Notes under the pieces: model-generated
What the model saw: only the letters and a program-made list of their open reading frames with translations
Database searches by the model: none
What the model was told of the DNA's origin: nothing
Source: Candidatus Nanopelagicales bacterium
GTDB taxonomy: Bacteria > Actinomycetota > Actinomycetes > S36-B12 > GCA-2699445
NCBI GenBank assembly: GCA_037045355.1
Contig: JBAOHO010000026.1
Location: 186,001 to 250,000, forward strand
Reading direction: 5' to 3'
DNA length: 64,000 nt
Made by a program: the position numbers and the translations under genes
Shown here: piece after piece, positions 52,630 to 60,890 of the stretch
How the letters are laid out: each line of letters begins with the position of its first letter
Position numbering within the stretch: position 1 is the first letter of the stretch

Positions 52630-53988
52630 TCAGCGTCGGGCAACCGACCTGGCCCGCGCATTCAGGCGCGGCTTCCCTGATCGCCGGGCCCGCTCCTGCT
52701 TGATCGACTTCGGATAGCGCCAGGGATCCACTTGCATCGTGTGACAGGCGGGGTCGAGGTACCGCTTCTCGCAGTCGGCGTGGTCACGTTCGATCCAGGT
52801 GCGCATGCTGCTGCGGCTGGGGAGCACGGTGGTGCCGACGATCAGGTCGCCGACCCACTGAGCCTGAGCCTCCAGCGCCGGGATCGTGGGACCGAACGAG
52901 TCGATGAACCCGACGAACCACAGCCCTGGCCGCTGCGGTGCGACAACCCGTTGGTAGAGCGGAAGTCGGTTGCCCGAGCAGTCGAGGACGTCTTTGGTGA
53001 GGAACGGGATGTTCACGTCGTAGCCCGTTGCATAGACGATGACATCGACTTGTTCCCGGCTCCCGTCGACGAATTCGACGGAGTCACTGGCCAGTCGCCG
53101 AACTTGCGGGCGGAGTTCGATGCCCCCCGTCTCGACTCGGTCGGCGAAATCCGACGACACACACGGAACACTCTCGGTTCCTGACTCACCGGGGCCTGTC
53201 GGTTGACCTGCAGTGACCTTGACTAGAGCCGCCAGCAGTGATTGCTCGACCGAGACGGGCAGCAGTGACGCGACGCCGGGACGCACCTGATCGCTGGGTC
53301 GGCCGAACATGTGACGAGGGATGACACGGAGGGCGGAACGGGTGGAGAGAAGCGTGCGTTCAGCGCGCCGAGATGACTCCACCGCGATCTCGACCGCCGC
53401 CGTGCCCGAGCCGATGACCAGTACCGTTCCCGCGATGAGGTCGTCCGGTGTCGCGTGGTCGCGGGAGTGCAGGGCACGCCCGCTGAATGCTCCCGGTAGC
53501 GGGGGTAGATGAGGGACCTGGTGGTGGCCGGTGGCGACGATGACGTTCTCGTAGTACCGCCGCGGACGTGATCCGACACTGACCGCCCAACCGTTGTGCC
53601 CGGGCAGGCCGGGTCCAGGTACCGCCTCGATGGCGGTGACCTCCGTGCCGAACTCGACGCGCGAGGCCAACCCCATGGTCTCGGCGAAGGTGAGCAAATA
53701 CTCGTTCATCTCTTGAGCGCTGGGATAGTCCGCGCCGTTGCGCGGCAAGGGTGCGGCGGAAAAGGCGCTCATGGATCGAGAGGAGATCAACTGCAGTGAT
53801 CCGTTCACCGGAGAGTCAGGAGACCCGTTCCAGACACCACCGATTCGGTCGGACTTCTCAAACCATTCGAAGTCGATATCCCGCTCGACCAGTGCCTGTG
53901 CCGCGGCCAGACCTCCCGGCCCGGCGCCGATGATCAGACACTGCGAGTCGAAGCGTTCCTCGGACTCTGATTCCGAGTGGGGCGACAT
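52630..53988 (-). CDS. Flavin-containing monooxygenase
   Basis: 452 residues. FAD motif IIGAGPGGLAAAQ (~19-31), NADPH motif VIGSGTAAVEIA (~190-201), VIVATGHHQVPHLP and VIVYATGYD near the C-terminal third. Oxygenates amines, sulfides or ketones; substrate unknown. ATG with TACGGT 6 bases upstream. Its basic C-terminal tail is rich in Arg. Confidence 0.88.
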   Translation of the reverse strand: MSPHSESESEERFDSQCLIIGAGPGGLAAAQALVERDIDFEWFEKSDRIGGVWNGSPDSPVNGSLQLISSRSMSAFSAAPLPRNGADYPSAQEMNEYLLTFAETMGLASRVEFGTEVTAIEAVPGPGLPGHNGWAVSVGSRPRRYYENVIVATGHHQVPHLPPLPGAFSGRALHSRDHATPDDLIAGTVLVIGSGTAAVEIAVESSRRAERTLLSTRSALRVIPRHMFGRPSDQVRPGVASLLPVSVEQSLLAALVKVTAGQPTGPGESGTESVPCVSSDFADRVETGGIELRPQVRRLASDSVEFVDGSREQVDVIVYATGYDVNIPFLTKDVLDCSGNRLPLYQRVVAPQRPGLWFVGFIDSFGPTIPALEAQAQWVGDLIVGTTVLPSRSSMRTWIERDHADCEKRYLDPACHTMQVDPWRYPKSIKQERARRSGKPRLNARARSVARR

Positions 53989-53994
53989 ACCCCG

Positions 53995-54000
53995 ACCGTA
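53995..54000 (-). promoter_or_regulatory. -10 hexamer TACGGT of the monooxygenase gene (leaderless)
   Basis: TACGGT on the minus strand, 6 bases before the ATG; full TANNNT match. Confidence 0.6.
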
Positions 54001-54048
54001 TCCTGCGGCCGGAAGTGATGGTTCAGCCGGCCGTGATGCGGGTGCCGA

Positions 54049-54993
54049 TCATTCCGGGGCGTCATCGCCTGTGGCCGGGGGCTGGGCCGACTGCTCGGCC
54101 AGGGCCGCCGTCAACGTCGCGGATCCGTAGGTAACCAGGGTGAGCAGGTAGAGCATCAGCAGGATTGTGATGGGAACTGCGAAGGCGCCGTACTGTGGCT
54201 TGCCGAGCGACCAGGACACGATCTGCGACGAGAACGCCTTCAACACCTCGACGCCGACGGCGCCGACGAGGGCTCCCACTACGACCGGGCGACGGGCCGG
54301 CCGGATCCCGCCGAGGTGGTTGAACATCAGGTAGATGACCGTGAAGCTCAGCGCCGTCGCGATCGCGTTGGCGACCACCCAGACGACGACCGGTGCGACG
54401 CTGAACGAAGTCCCCAGCCAGTTCTGCACCTGTTGGGTGGAAAGTGCGAGCACGAAGCCGGGAGCGAAGGACAGCAGCATCAGCGGTGCGAGGACGAACA
54501 ACCAACCCGCCATACGGATCCGCACGAGCACGAAGTTGCGCCCGTCCTGTGCGGTTCCGTAGATCTGGTGCAGGCTGTTCGTCGCCGCCGCCACTGACCC
54601 GGTGCCGGAGTACATCAGGATCAGCAAGCCCACGATCGACGACGTCTGCCCGAACGATTTCAGTTGCTCGGCGTTGATGCCTTGGTCACCCGTCAGGCCT
54701 GGGAATGCGTTGGACAAGGTCTCGTTGAGCAGGTCGGACAACGCGTCTGCACCGACCAGTGCCGCGATGCCGAAGGACACTGCGATCACGGCGAACAACG
54801 ACAGGAACAGGTAGTACGTGGTCCCCGCAGCCAGCAGTGTGCCCCGGGCGTGAGTGAAACGGGTGATGGCGCGAAACCCGACGCCGGCGGCGACACTACG
54901 GTCCTCGATCGTGAGCAGAGTGCCCTCGGTGGGTTTGGGCAGTGGTTCGATTCGGCGGCCGGGAATGGGCGGCGGGGCGGCAGTGTCCCTCAT
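54049..54993 (-). CDS. YihY/virulence factor BrkB-family membrane protein
   Basis: 314 residues with six predicted helices. Family landmarks: AAGTTYYLFLSLFAVIAV near the first helix, MYSGTGSVAAATNSLHQIYG, and a final TLVTYGSATLTAALAEQS. Role unknown (once taken for RNase BN). ATG (top base 54993) has GAGG upstream; a longer in-frame start would overlap the divergent reductase gene. Confidence 0.88.
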   Translation of the reverse strand: MRDTAAPPPIPGRRIEPLPKPTEGTLLTIEDRSVAAGVGFRAITRFTHARGTLLAAGTTYYLFLSLFAVIAVSFGIAALVGADALSDLLNETLSNAFPGLTGDQGINAEQLKSFGQTSSIVGLLILMYSGTGSVAAATNSLHQIYGTAQDGRNFVLVRIRMAGWLFVLAPLMLLSFAPGFVLALSTQQVQNWLGTSFSVAPVVVWVVANAIATALSFTVIYLMFNHLGGIRPARRPVVVGALVGAVGVEVLKAFSSQIVSWSLGKPQYGAFAVPITILLMLYLLTLVTYGSATLTAALAEQSAQPPATGDDAPE

Positions 54994-55029
54994 GTGCGCC
55001 TCGCATCCGGACTCTCGGTTCGACCTCGC

Positions 55030-55035
55030 TACTGT
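55030..55035 (+). promoter_or_regulatory. -10 hexamer TACTGT of the reductase gene (leaderless)
   Basis: TACTGT ends 7 bases before the ATG at 55043; full TANNNT match. Confidence 0.6.
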
Positions 55036-55042
55036 GGCCATC

Positions 55043-55726
55043 ATGGCGGACGTGCGGCCCGTGGTGGTGGTGCATAACTCCATTTCCGCGGACGGTGCGA
55101 CAACCGGATTCCTGCCGCATCTCGGTCAGCATTACGACATCGCCCATCGGCTGGGGGCCCGAGCGCGACTGGTCGGCTCCGTCACCATGGCCAGCGGGTT
55201 GGACCATGTGTCAGCACCGGCGCCCGCAGACCCCGGCCCAGCAACCGACGTGCCGCCCACGGATCGCGATGAACTGCCATGGTGGTTTCTCGTGGATTCC
55301 ACCGGGCGCCTGGATGGTCGACTTCACGAGCTGAGGGCCTTCCCTGGACTGCGGGACGTCGTAGTCCTGGTCTCGCGCTCAACACCACGCACCTACCTCG
55401 ACTATTTGGATGAGCGTGGCTACCGGTATCTCGTCTCCGGAGGTCAGCGGGTGATGCTCGCGCAGGCGTTGCCGTGGATCCGCGACACGTTCGACGTCGA
55501 TCGGATACTCGTCGACAGTGGCCCGGTGTTGACCCACGTCATGCTCGACCATGAACTGGTCGATGAACTCAGCCTGATGGTGCACCCCGTGGTCGTGGGC
55601 GATGCCGGACGCAGGGTTCTCGAGGGTTCGGCGACCAAGCATCGTCTCGAGTTGATCGCCGCTGAACGTCTGGACTACGACGTCCTGCACCTGCACTACC
55701 GGGTGCGCGATATCGAACCGGTCTGA
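55043..55726 (+). CDS. RibD C-terminal/dihydrofolate reductase-family protein
   Basis: 227 residues. Pattern VVHNSISADGATTGFLPHLGQHY at the N-terminus, LVGSVTM, VVLVSRSTP, DRILVDSGPVLTHVMLDHELVDELSLMVHPVVVG, as in RibD C-terminal domain reductases. NADPH-dependent reductase of unknown substrate; no riboflavin genes nearby. ATG 55043 chosen by promoter spacing and family start. Confidence 0.87.
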   Translation: MADVRPVVVVHNSISADGATTGFLPHLGQHYDIAHRLGARARLVGSVTMASGLDHVSAPAPADPGPATDVPPTDRDELPWWFLVDSTGRLDGRLHELRAFPGLRDVVVLVSRSTPRTYLDYLDERGYRYLVSGGQRVMLAQALPWIRDTFDVDRILVDSGPVLTHVMLDHELVDELSLMVHPVVVGDAGRRVLEGSATKHRLELIAAERLDYDVLHLHYRVRDIEPV

Positions 55727-55741
55727 TCAGGTCACCGGGAT

Positions 55742-55761
55742 CTGACGGTGGATTCCGTCAG
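55742..55761. terminator. Small hairpin between convergent genes
   Basis: CTGACGG (55742-55748) pairs with CCGTCAG (55755-55761), 6-base loop. The right arm reaches into the stop codon of the opposite DUF2599 gene. Confidence 0.5.
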
Positions 55762-56174
55762 TCGGGGTTGCAGCCGGCGAGCATCATGTCGACCATTCCG
55801 ACGGTCGGGCGCCACGACTCCAGGTCCCACGTCGGTTTGGCGCGGGCGACGATCGACATCGGGTGGCAGAGGAACTGTCGGCGCAAACCCTTGCGGTCGG
55901 GGACGCCGGCACGGACCGCTTGCCGCCAGGCGATGTCGAGTTCGGAGTTGCCCGCCATCCGGCCGGCTCGAGTGGGACGAACCCGGTAGGTGGTTCCCGA
56001 GTAGTCCTGTTCGACCGTGACCGACGCGATGAAGTCACGGTTCACCGGGTTGTCGGGAGTGCGCTCCGCTCGCGACGAGCCCTGCATGCCCAGGATCGAC
56101 TGGGATGTCACGGCGGAAAATCCGAGGTAGCCGGCAACAGCCAGAATCGCCGCTGCGATCACGACTTTCACCAT
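55758..56174 (-). CDS. Secreted DUF2599 protein
   Basis: 138 residues. N-terminal signal or anchor helix (1-22), then a small domain ending in the DUF2599 pattern LRRQFLCHPMSIVARAKPTWDLESWRPTVGMVDMMLAGCNPD with two Cys. Function unknown. ATG with GGGGAGG 6 bases upstream. Confidence 0.82.
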   Translation of the reverse strand: MVKVVIAAAILAVAGYLGFSAVTSQSILGMQGSSRAERTPDNPVNRDFIASVTVEQDYSGTTYRVRPTRAGRMAGNSELDIAWRQAVRAGVPDRKGLRRQFLCHPMSIVARAKPTWDLESWRPTVGMVDMMLAGCNPD

Positions 56175-56219
56175 GTCGACCTCCCCGACGCCCGGCTCCG
56201 CCCGACGGCCCTCACAACG

Positions 56220-57215
56220 CTACCCGCCACCGGTCCCATCCTTGACCGTGTGCGGTTCCGATTCGGTCTCGGCGGGTTGTTCGCCACGGACCACCATGGC
56301 GACACCGACCACGATCAGGGCGCCGCACCCGACGAGCGCCCATGTGAGGTTCTCGTCTTTGATCCACCAGCCCAGGGCCACGGCGACGACGGGATTCACA
56401 TAGGCATAGGTCGCGACCAGCGACAGTCGGGCATTCGCGAGCAGCCATGTGTAGCACAGGAAGGCGAGGATCCCCGCCACCACGAGATACAGCCACGCGG
56501 TGACCGCCCGGGAGTCCCAGGTCGCTGGTGGGGGCAAGCTCTCGCCATCCAGCAGGCCGGCCATGAGCAAACCGACCCCACCAGTCGCGAACTGCCAGAA
56601 GGTGAGCACCAGCGGGTCGGTCGGGAGTCGTTCCTGCCGGGAGAATCGCGCGGCCAGGAACGATCCCAGAGCCCAGGATAGGGACGCGGCGACCACGGCC
56701 AACGTCCACATCAGCACAGCGGTCTCGCTCACATCCTGGTACCCGTAGCCGGGGCTGTCGGTGCTCCGGCTGGACGCCAGAACCAAGGCCGCGACACCCG
56801 CGAATCCGATGACGACACCCAGCACGGTCAGTGCTGCGGGCCGGTCGCCGGACATCCGTCGGAACACGACGACCCACACAGGTGTGACCGCGATCACCAG
56901 CGCCGCGATCCCCGACGGGACGAACCGTTCTGCGGCGGCGACGACGCCGTTTCCGCCGGTCAGCAGCAGGACTCCGATCAGACCTGCGAACAGGAGTTCT
57001 CGTCGAGTCACCCGAAGTGCGCGGACTCCCCGCACTGCCGCGATGATCAGCGCCATGACGACCGCGGAACAGACGAATCTGGTGCCCATTCCCAACAGCG
57101 GCGGGACCTGTTCGACCAGGACGGCCATGCCCAGGTAGGTCGATCCCCACACGACGTAGACAACGCCCAGCGCGCTCCAGACGGCAGCGTCAGTTCGCTC
57201 CCCACTGCTGGCCAT
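56220..57215 (-). CDS. EamA/DMT-family transporter (YedA-like)
   Basis: 331 residues, ten predicted helices in two EamA repeats; VYVVWGSTYLGMAVLVEQVPPL at the N-terminus, GGNGVVAAAERFVPSGIAALVIAVTPVW, and ATYAYVNPVVAVALGW in the second repeat are typical of the YedA group. Substrate unknown. ATG (top base 57215) with CGGAGGATCC just upstream. Confidence 0.9.
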   Translation of the reverse strand: MASSGERTDAAVWSALGVVYVVWGSTYLGMAVLVEQVPPLLGMGTRFVCSAVVMALIIAAVRGVRALRVTRRELLFAGLIGVLLLTGGNGVVAAAERFVPSGIAALVIAVTPVWVVVFRRMSGDRPAALTVLGVVIGFAGVAALVLASSRSTDSPGYGYQDVSETAVLMWTLAVVAASLSWALGSFLAARFSRQERLPTDPLVLTFWQFATGGVGLLMAGLLDGESLPPPATWDSRAVTAWLYLVVAGILAFLCYTWLLANARLSLVATYAYVNPVVAVALGWWIKDENLTWALVGCGALIVVGVAMVVRGEQPAETESEPHTVKDGTGGG

Positions 57216-57278
57216 GGATCCTCCGGGTCGTTCCCGGAACACGGTAGACCGCTGGGCTCGTGGTCCCGCCGGGCGGCG

Positions 57279-58559
57279 TCAGGGCACGGACTTGATGGGT
57301 ACCACCGCGATTGCACCGATCAGGGTGATCACCGCGGTGGCGAGGTACAAGGACGTGTAGCCGCCCAGCACGGTCACGAACAGGGCACAAAGGACCGGCG
57401 CCAGAACCTGGGGCATCGAGTTCGCGATGTTGATGACGCCCAGGTCGCGAGCCCGGTCTCCGGCGGTGGGCAGCACCTGCGTGATGAGCGCCTGGTCGAC
57501 GCTGAGGTACCAGCCGTATCCGAGGCCGAGGATGACGGCGGCGATCATCGCGAGACCGTAACCGGCGTTGTTCGCCGGTGTGAACGCCAGAATCACCCCG
57601 GCGATTGCCATGACGATCGTGGCGACGATGACGAACACCTTGCGCTTGCCCAGACGGTCCGAGATGTAGCCGCCCAGCACCGCCGTGATGATGATGCCCA
57701 GTGTGTAGCCGAGGAGCAGGTTGGTCTGGCGGGTCCCCGCTTCCTGGGCGGGGAAGCCGAGGTGGTCCTGGAGGAAGAACAGCAGGTACAGCGTCGACAT
57801 CGCGAACCCCAAGGACACTAGGAATCGGGCCAGCCAGGCCCAGGCGAAGTCGGGGTGGGCCTTGGGTGACACCCAGAAACCCTTGATGAACGCCCCAAGG
57901 TCGAACGGGGGTTGCTTGTCTTTCGGTAGCGGTGGGTCCTTCAGGATGAACATGAACGGGAGGACGAACAGCACGAAGAGGAACGCGGTCAGGTACGAGC
58001 CACCGTTCAAGGACAAGACCACGTAGGTCACCAAACCGACCCCGATCACCGGGCCGATCGCCTGGGCGAGTCCCACCAGACCGGAGGCAACGCCTCGTTG
58101 ATCGACCGGTACCTGGTCGGGGATCGTCGCGGTCAGCCCGGCGTAGGCGGCATTGACGGCGAACTGAACCACCAGCCACAGCGCGGTCAGGGCTATCACC
58201 GACGTCATGTGGGGCATCAGGAACAGTCCGACGAGTCCGAGGAGTGACCCCCCCAGCATCCATGGCCGGCGGCGCCCGAAGCGCGATGTCGTGCGGTCCG
58301 ACAACGCGCCGGCCAGTGGGTTCCCGATGACTGATCCGATGACGCCGACGCCGGTGACGACAGCCAGGGCGGCCTCCTTGCCGTCAGAACCCGCGATTTC
58401 CTCGGAGAGGCGGGGCAGCAGGTTCAGAATCGGCGTGAAGAACGCCAGCATGATGCCCAGGTTCGCCAGCGCGAGGCCGATCATGAACACGGCCCGCACT
58501 CGGACGGTCGGTTCCGCAAGTGCCTCTGGGACAGTGCCCGGTGTCGTTGCGTCGCTCAT
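57279..58559 (-). CDS. MFS transporter, SLC45/SUC-type
   Basis: 426 residues, twelve predicted helices. GALSDRTTSRFGRRRPWMLGG is the sugar-type GPH/SLC45 signature between helices 2 and 3; GGYISDRLGKRKVF the second-half counterpart. Candidate sugar:H+ symporter; together with the nearby intracellular alpha-galactosidase (7 kb away) it might import a galactoside, but that is inference. ATG with TACCCT 6 bases upstream; divergent from the peroxidase-like gene. Confidence 0.88.
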   Translation of the reverse strand: MSDATTPGTVPEALAEPTVRVRAVFMIGLALANLGIMLAFFTPILNLLPRLSEEIAGSDGKEAALAVVTGVGVIGSVIGNPLAGALSDRTTSRFGRRRPWMLGGSLLGLVGLFLMPHMTSVIALTALWLVVQFAVNAAYAGLTATIPDQVPVDQRGVASGLVGLAQAIGPVIGVGLVTYVVLSLNGGSYLTAFLFVLFVLPFMFILKDPPLPKDKQPPFDLGAFIKGFWVSPKAHPDFAWAWLARFLVSLGFAMSTLYLLFFLQDHLGFPAQEAGTRQTNLLLGYTLGIIITAVLGGYISDRLGKRKVFVIVATIVMAIAGVILAFTPANNAGYGLAMIAAVILGLGYGWYLSVDQALITQVLPTAGDRARDLGVINIANSMPQVLAPVLCALFVTVLGGYTSLYLATAVITLIGAIAVVPIKSVP

Positions 58560-58565
58560 GTCCGC

Positions 58566-58571
58566 AGGGTA
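58566..58571 (-). promoter_or_regulatory. -10 hexamer TACCCT of the MFS gene (leaderless)
   Basis: TACCCT on the minus strand, 6 bases before the ATG; full TANNNT match. Confidence 0.6.
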
Positions 58572-58635
58572 GTGGCGCCGGGGCGCGAGTGTCGTGACAA
58601 TCTGTGAGACACCCACCGTGCGGAACGAGGTAGTA

Positions 58636-59424
58636 ATGGCCGACCTGTACGACTTCGCTCTTCCGGCGGCCGGCGGCGAGAAGCTGTCGATGTGGGACCT
58701 CCACGGCTTGGTCGTGCTGGTGGTCGTTCTCCCTCCCCAGGCCCGGTCCACTCCCCAGGCTGAGGGCGTCCAGAAGCTCTATCGCACGTTCTCCGGTCAG
58801 GGCTTGGTGGTCGTCGGTGTCCCGATGTCCGACCGGCCTGGATCCGGAACCGACTTCGGGGTCACTTTCCCGGTGATGGCACCGACACCGGTCGACGGCC
58901 CCGCGCCGGATCCGTTGTTCGCGTGGCTGCACTCCGAGCTCCCAGGCCCCTACGGAACAACGGATGTCAGCGGGTACACGAAGTTCCTCGTCGCCCGGGA
59001 TGGCTCGGCTCTCGCCCGGTTCGAACCGACCGCCGACGCGCGGGGTCTGATCGACGCAGTCCAGCACGCCCTCGCGGCACCTGTCCCGGCGCCCCCGCCA
59101 CGCCCGATTCCTGTCGTGACGCCAGAGGCAAGGACCGCCCCGGATGACACTCCTGAACGCCCGGTCAGCTCTGCCACGCATGACGCCTCCGGTCGTCTGC
59201 CTGTGCTGCCCGACCCGACGCCGCGCGGCGCGGATGGCGGCGAGATCGTCGATGCGGAGATCGTGTCGATGTCGGCAGCCGCCGAGATCACCGCCATCGA
59301 GGCCGACCTCGCCCAAGAGCCGCGGTCGGTCAGCGCGGAGCTGATGGACTTGGCGCAGGAGTTGCGGGTCATCGAAGGCGAATCCGCGGTCATCGACGAG
59401 CAGCGCAATCGGCCGCTGCCATGA
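58636..59424 (+). CDS. Glutathione-peroxidase-fold protein lacking the catalytic residues
   Basis: 262 residues. Residues 1-155 follow the GPx fold: LYDFALPAAGGEKLSMWDLHGLVVLVVV, TPQAEGVQKLYRTFSGQGLVVVGVP, and GYTKFLVARDGSALARFEPTADARGLIDAVQHAL. Where GPx has the peroxidatic Cys/Sec (xxCGxT) this protein reads QARST, and the WNF with the catalytic Trp is replaced by SGY; it has no Cys in this region. So it should not be a thiol peroxidase. A Pro/Ala-rich linker (~157-205) leads to a helical acidic tail (~215-262). ATG 58636 with GAGG upstream. Role unknown. Confidence 0.8.
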   Translation: MADLYDFALPAAGGEKLSMWDLHGLVVLVVVLPPQARSTPQAEGVQKLYRTFSGQGLVVVGVPMSDRPGSGTDFGVTFPVMAPTPVDGPAPDPLFAWLHSELPGPYGTTDVSGYTKFLVARDGSALARFEPTADARGLIDAVQHALAAPVPAPPPRPIPVVTPEARTAPDDTPERPVSSATHDASGRLPVLPDPTPRGADGGEIVDAEIVSMSAAAEITAIEADLAQEPRSVSAELMDLAQELRVIEGESAVIDEQRNRPLP

Positions 59425-59486
59425 CCTGGGCCCGCCCGCTGTTCCTGACTCGCTACCGGGGTGAGTCGGGTTGGGTTGATCCGCCA

Positions 59487-59492
59487 TAGGGT
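59487..59492 (+). promoter_or_regulatory. -10 hexamer TAGGGT of the MFS gene (leaderless)
   Basis: TAGGGT ends 6 bases before the ATG at 59499; full TANNNT match. Confidence 0.6.
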
Positions 59493-59498
59493 GGGGTC

Positions 59499-60710
59499 AT
59501 GGCCACGCCTGTCAACCGACAGCGAGTGGGGCCCTTGCAGATCGCGGCCCTGTCCGTCGGGCTGACCGTCGGCTACCTGGCGGGTGATCTCCTGCCCGAG
59601 GTCGTCAATGCCCTGCAGGCCGACCTGGGGATGTCGGACTCCATGGCCGGTTCTCTCACCACGGCCCTCTTGCTGGCGACGGCGCTGACCGGACTGGTAT
59701 TCGCCCGTCGAGCGGGTCGTCCCGGTCGCGCGCGGTTCGCGTTGGCCGGCGCGCTCGTGAGCGGGGCCGGGTTCGCATCCGCCGCATTCGCGCCGACGAC
59801 CGGGGTTTTGATCGCCGGCTTCGTGGTGGCGGGCGTGGGCAGTGGTGTCGTCCTTGCTTCGGCAACCGCGGCTATCTCCACTGCTCCCGATCCAGAACGG
59901 GCCTCGGGGCTCGCCATCCTTGTGAATACTTTCGTGGGCGCGATGCTGTTGACCGTCCTTCCTCGGATCACAGGCACGCAGGCGACTGCGACCTTCCTGT
60001 TCCTGGCTCTGATTTGCCTGCTCGTTCTGCCGTTGTTCCGATGGCTACCCGACGCCGCCACACCGGAGTCCGAGTCACGGGCCGAAGACGCGCCCCTTCC
60101 AACGCCGGCGTTGGGGATCGTCATCTTCCTGGGGGCTCTGATCCTGGACCTCACGGACAACGGGCTGTGGGCATTCGTGGGAACGATCGTCATGGACAAC
60201 GTCGGTCTTTCCAGCGCTGATCTCGGCACGATCCTGGCGGTGGCGACGATCGCCGGTCTCGCGGGTGCAGCATTGCCCATCATCGTGGGCGATCGGTGGG
60301 GATTGTTCCTGCCGATCATCGTCATGGTCGGCATCGATGCCCTCGCCAAGATCCTGGTAGTCGTCGTCTCGCAGCCCGTCGCCTACATCGTCTGCCAGTT
60401 CCTGTGGACCGGATCGTACGCGGTGCTCTTCGCGTATCTCCTGGCTGTCGGCGCCGCCCTCGATTCGCTGGGCCGCTGGGCGGCGATCGTCGGCTCGGCG
60501 TTCGCGATGGGAGACGCCATCGGCCCCATCGTGTTCGGTTTCACCAACGATCTCGGTGGCACCGGCTCTCTGATCGGCCTGGTGGTGATCAGTTCGATCG
60601 CGGTTGCGCTGTTGCTCGGGCCGGCGACCTTGACCTTGGACCGGCGCCGCAAGGCCGGCCGCTCGCCGGGCGATCCTGCAGACGTTGGTGCGGACGCGCT
60701 CGGCCCCTGA
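59499..60710 (+). CDS. MFS transporter
   Basis: 403 residues with twelve predicted helices. MFS loop motif FARRAGRPGRARFALAGALV between helices 2 and 3; the second half starts with LGIVIFLGALILDLTDNGLWAF. Likely exporter or importer of an unknown small molecule. Leaderless start. The 3' end faces the acyltransferase gene across a repeat and a hairpin. Confidence 0.87.
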   Translation: MATPVNRQRVGPLQIAALSVGLTVGYLAGDLLPEVVNALQADLGMSDSMAGSLTTALLLATALTGLVFARRAGRPGRARFALAGALVSGAGFASAAFAPTTGVLIAGFVVAGVGSGVVLASATAAISTAPDPERASGLAILVNTFVGAMLLTVLPRITGTQATATFLFLALICLLVLPLFRWLPDAATPESESRAEDAPLPTPALGIVIFLGALILDLTDNGLWAFVGTIVMDNVGLSSADLGTILAVATIAGLAGAALPIIVGDRWGLFLPIIVMVGIDALAKILVVVVSQPVAYIVCQFLWTGSYAVLFAYLLAVGAALDSLGRWAAIVGSAFAMGDAIGPIVFGFTNDLGGTGSLIGLVVISSIAVALLLGPATLTLDRRRKAGRSPGDPADVGADALGP

Positions 60711-60750
60711 CGCGGCGAATCACACACGCACCGGATACGCCAGGCCGCTC

Positions 60751-60839
60751 GAACTGCGAACAGCGCGAACAGGCCGAACCGGCCATCAGTTCGAGCAGCC
60801 TGAACAGGCGAACAGCAGAACAGGCGAACAGACAGACGC
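60751..60839. repeat. GAACAG-rich degenerate repeat with a 2 x 16 bp core
   Basis: Motif GCGAACAG or GAACAGGC occurs about eight times. The clearest part is a 16-base tandem GAACAGGCGAACAGCA at 60802 and 60818 (one mismatch). It lies between convergent genes, just before a hairpin. Confidence 0.8.
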
Positions 60840-60854
60840 GAACCCGCCATGGGT

Positions 60855-60890
60855 TGCGCTGACCTCGCCGAATCCGGCGCGATCAGCGCA
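60855..60890. terminator. Bidirectional hairpin at the acyltransferase 3' end
   Basis: TGCGCTGA (60855-60862) pairs with TCAGCGCA (60883-60890), with an inner CGCCG/CGGCG pair making the stem longer. The right arm contains the stop codon of the minus-strand acyltransferase gene. Suits termination of both convergent transcripts. Confidence 0.6.
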
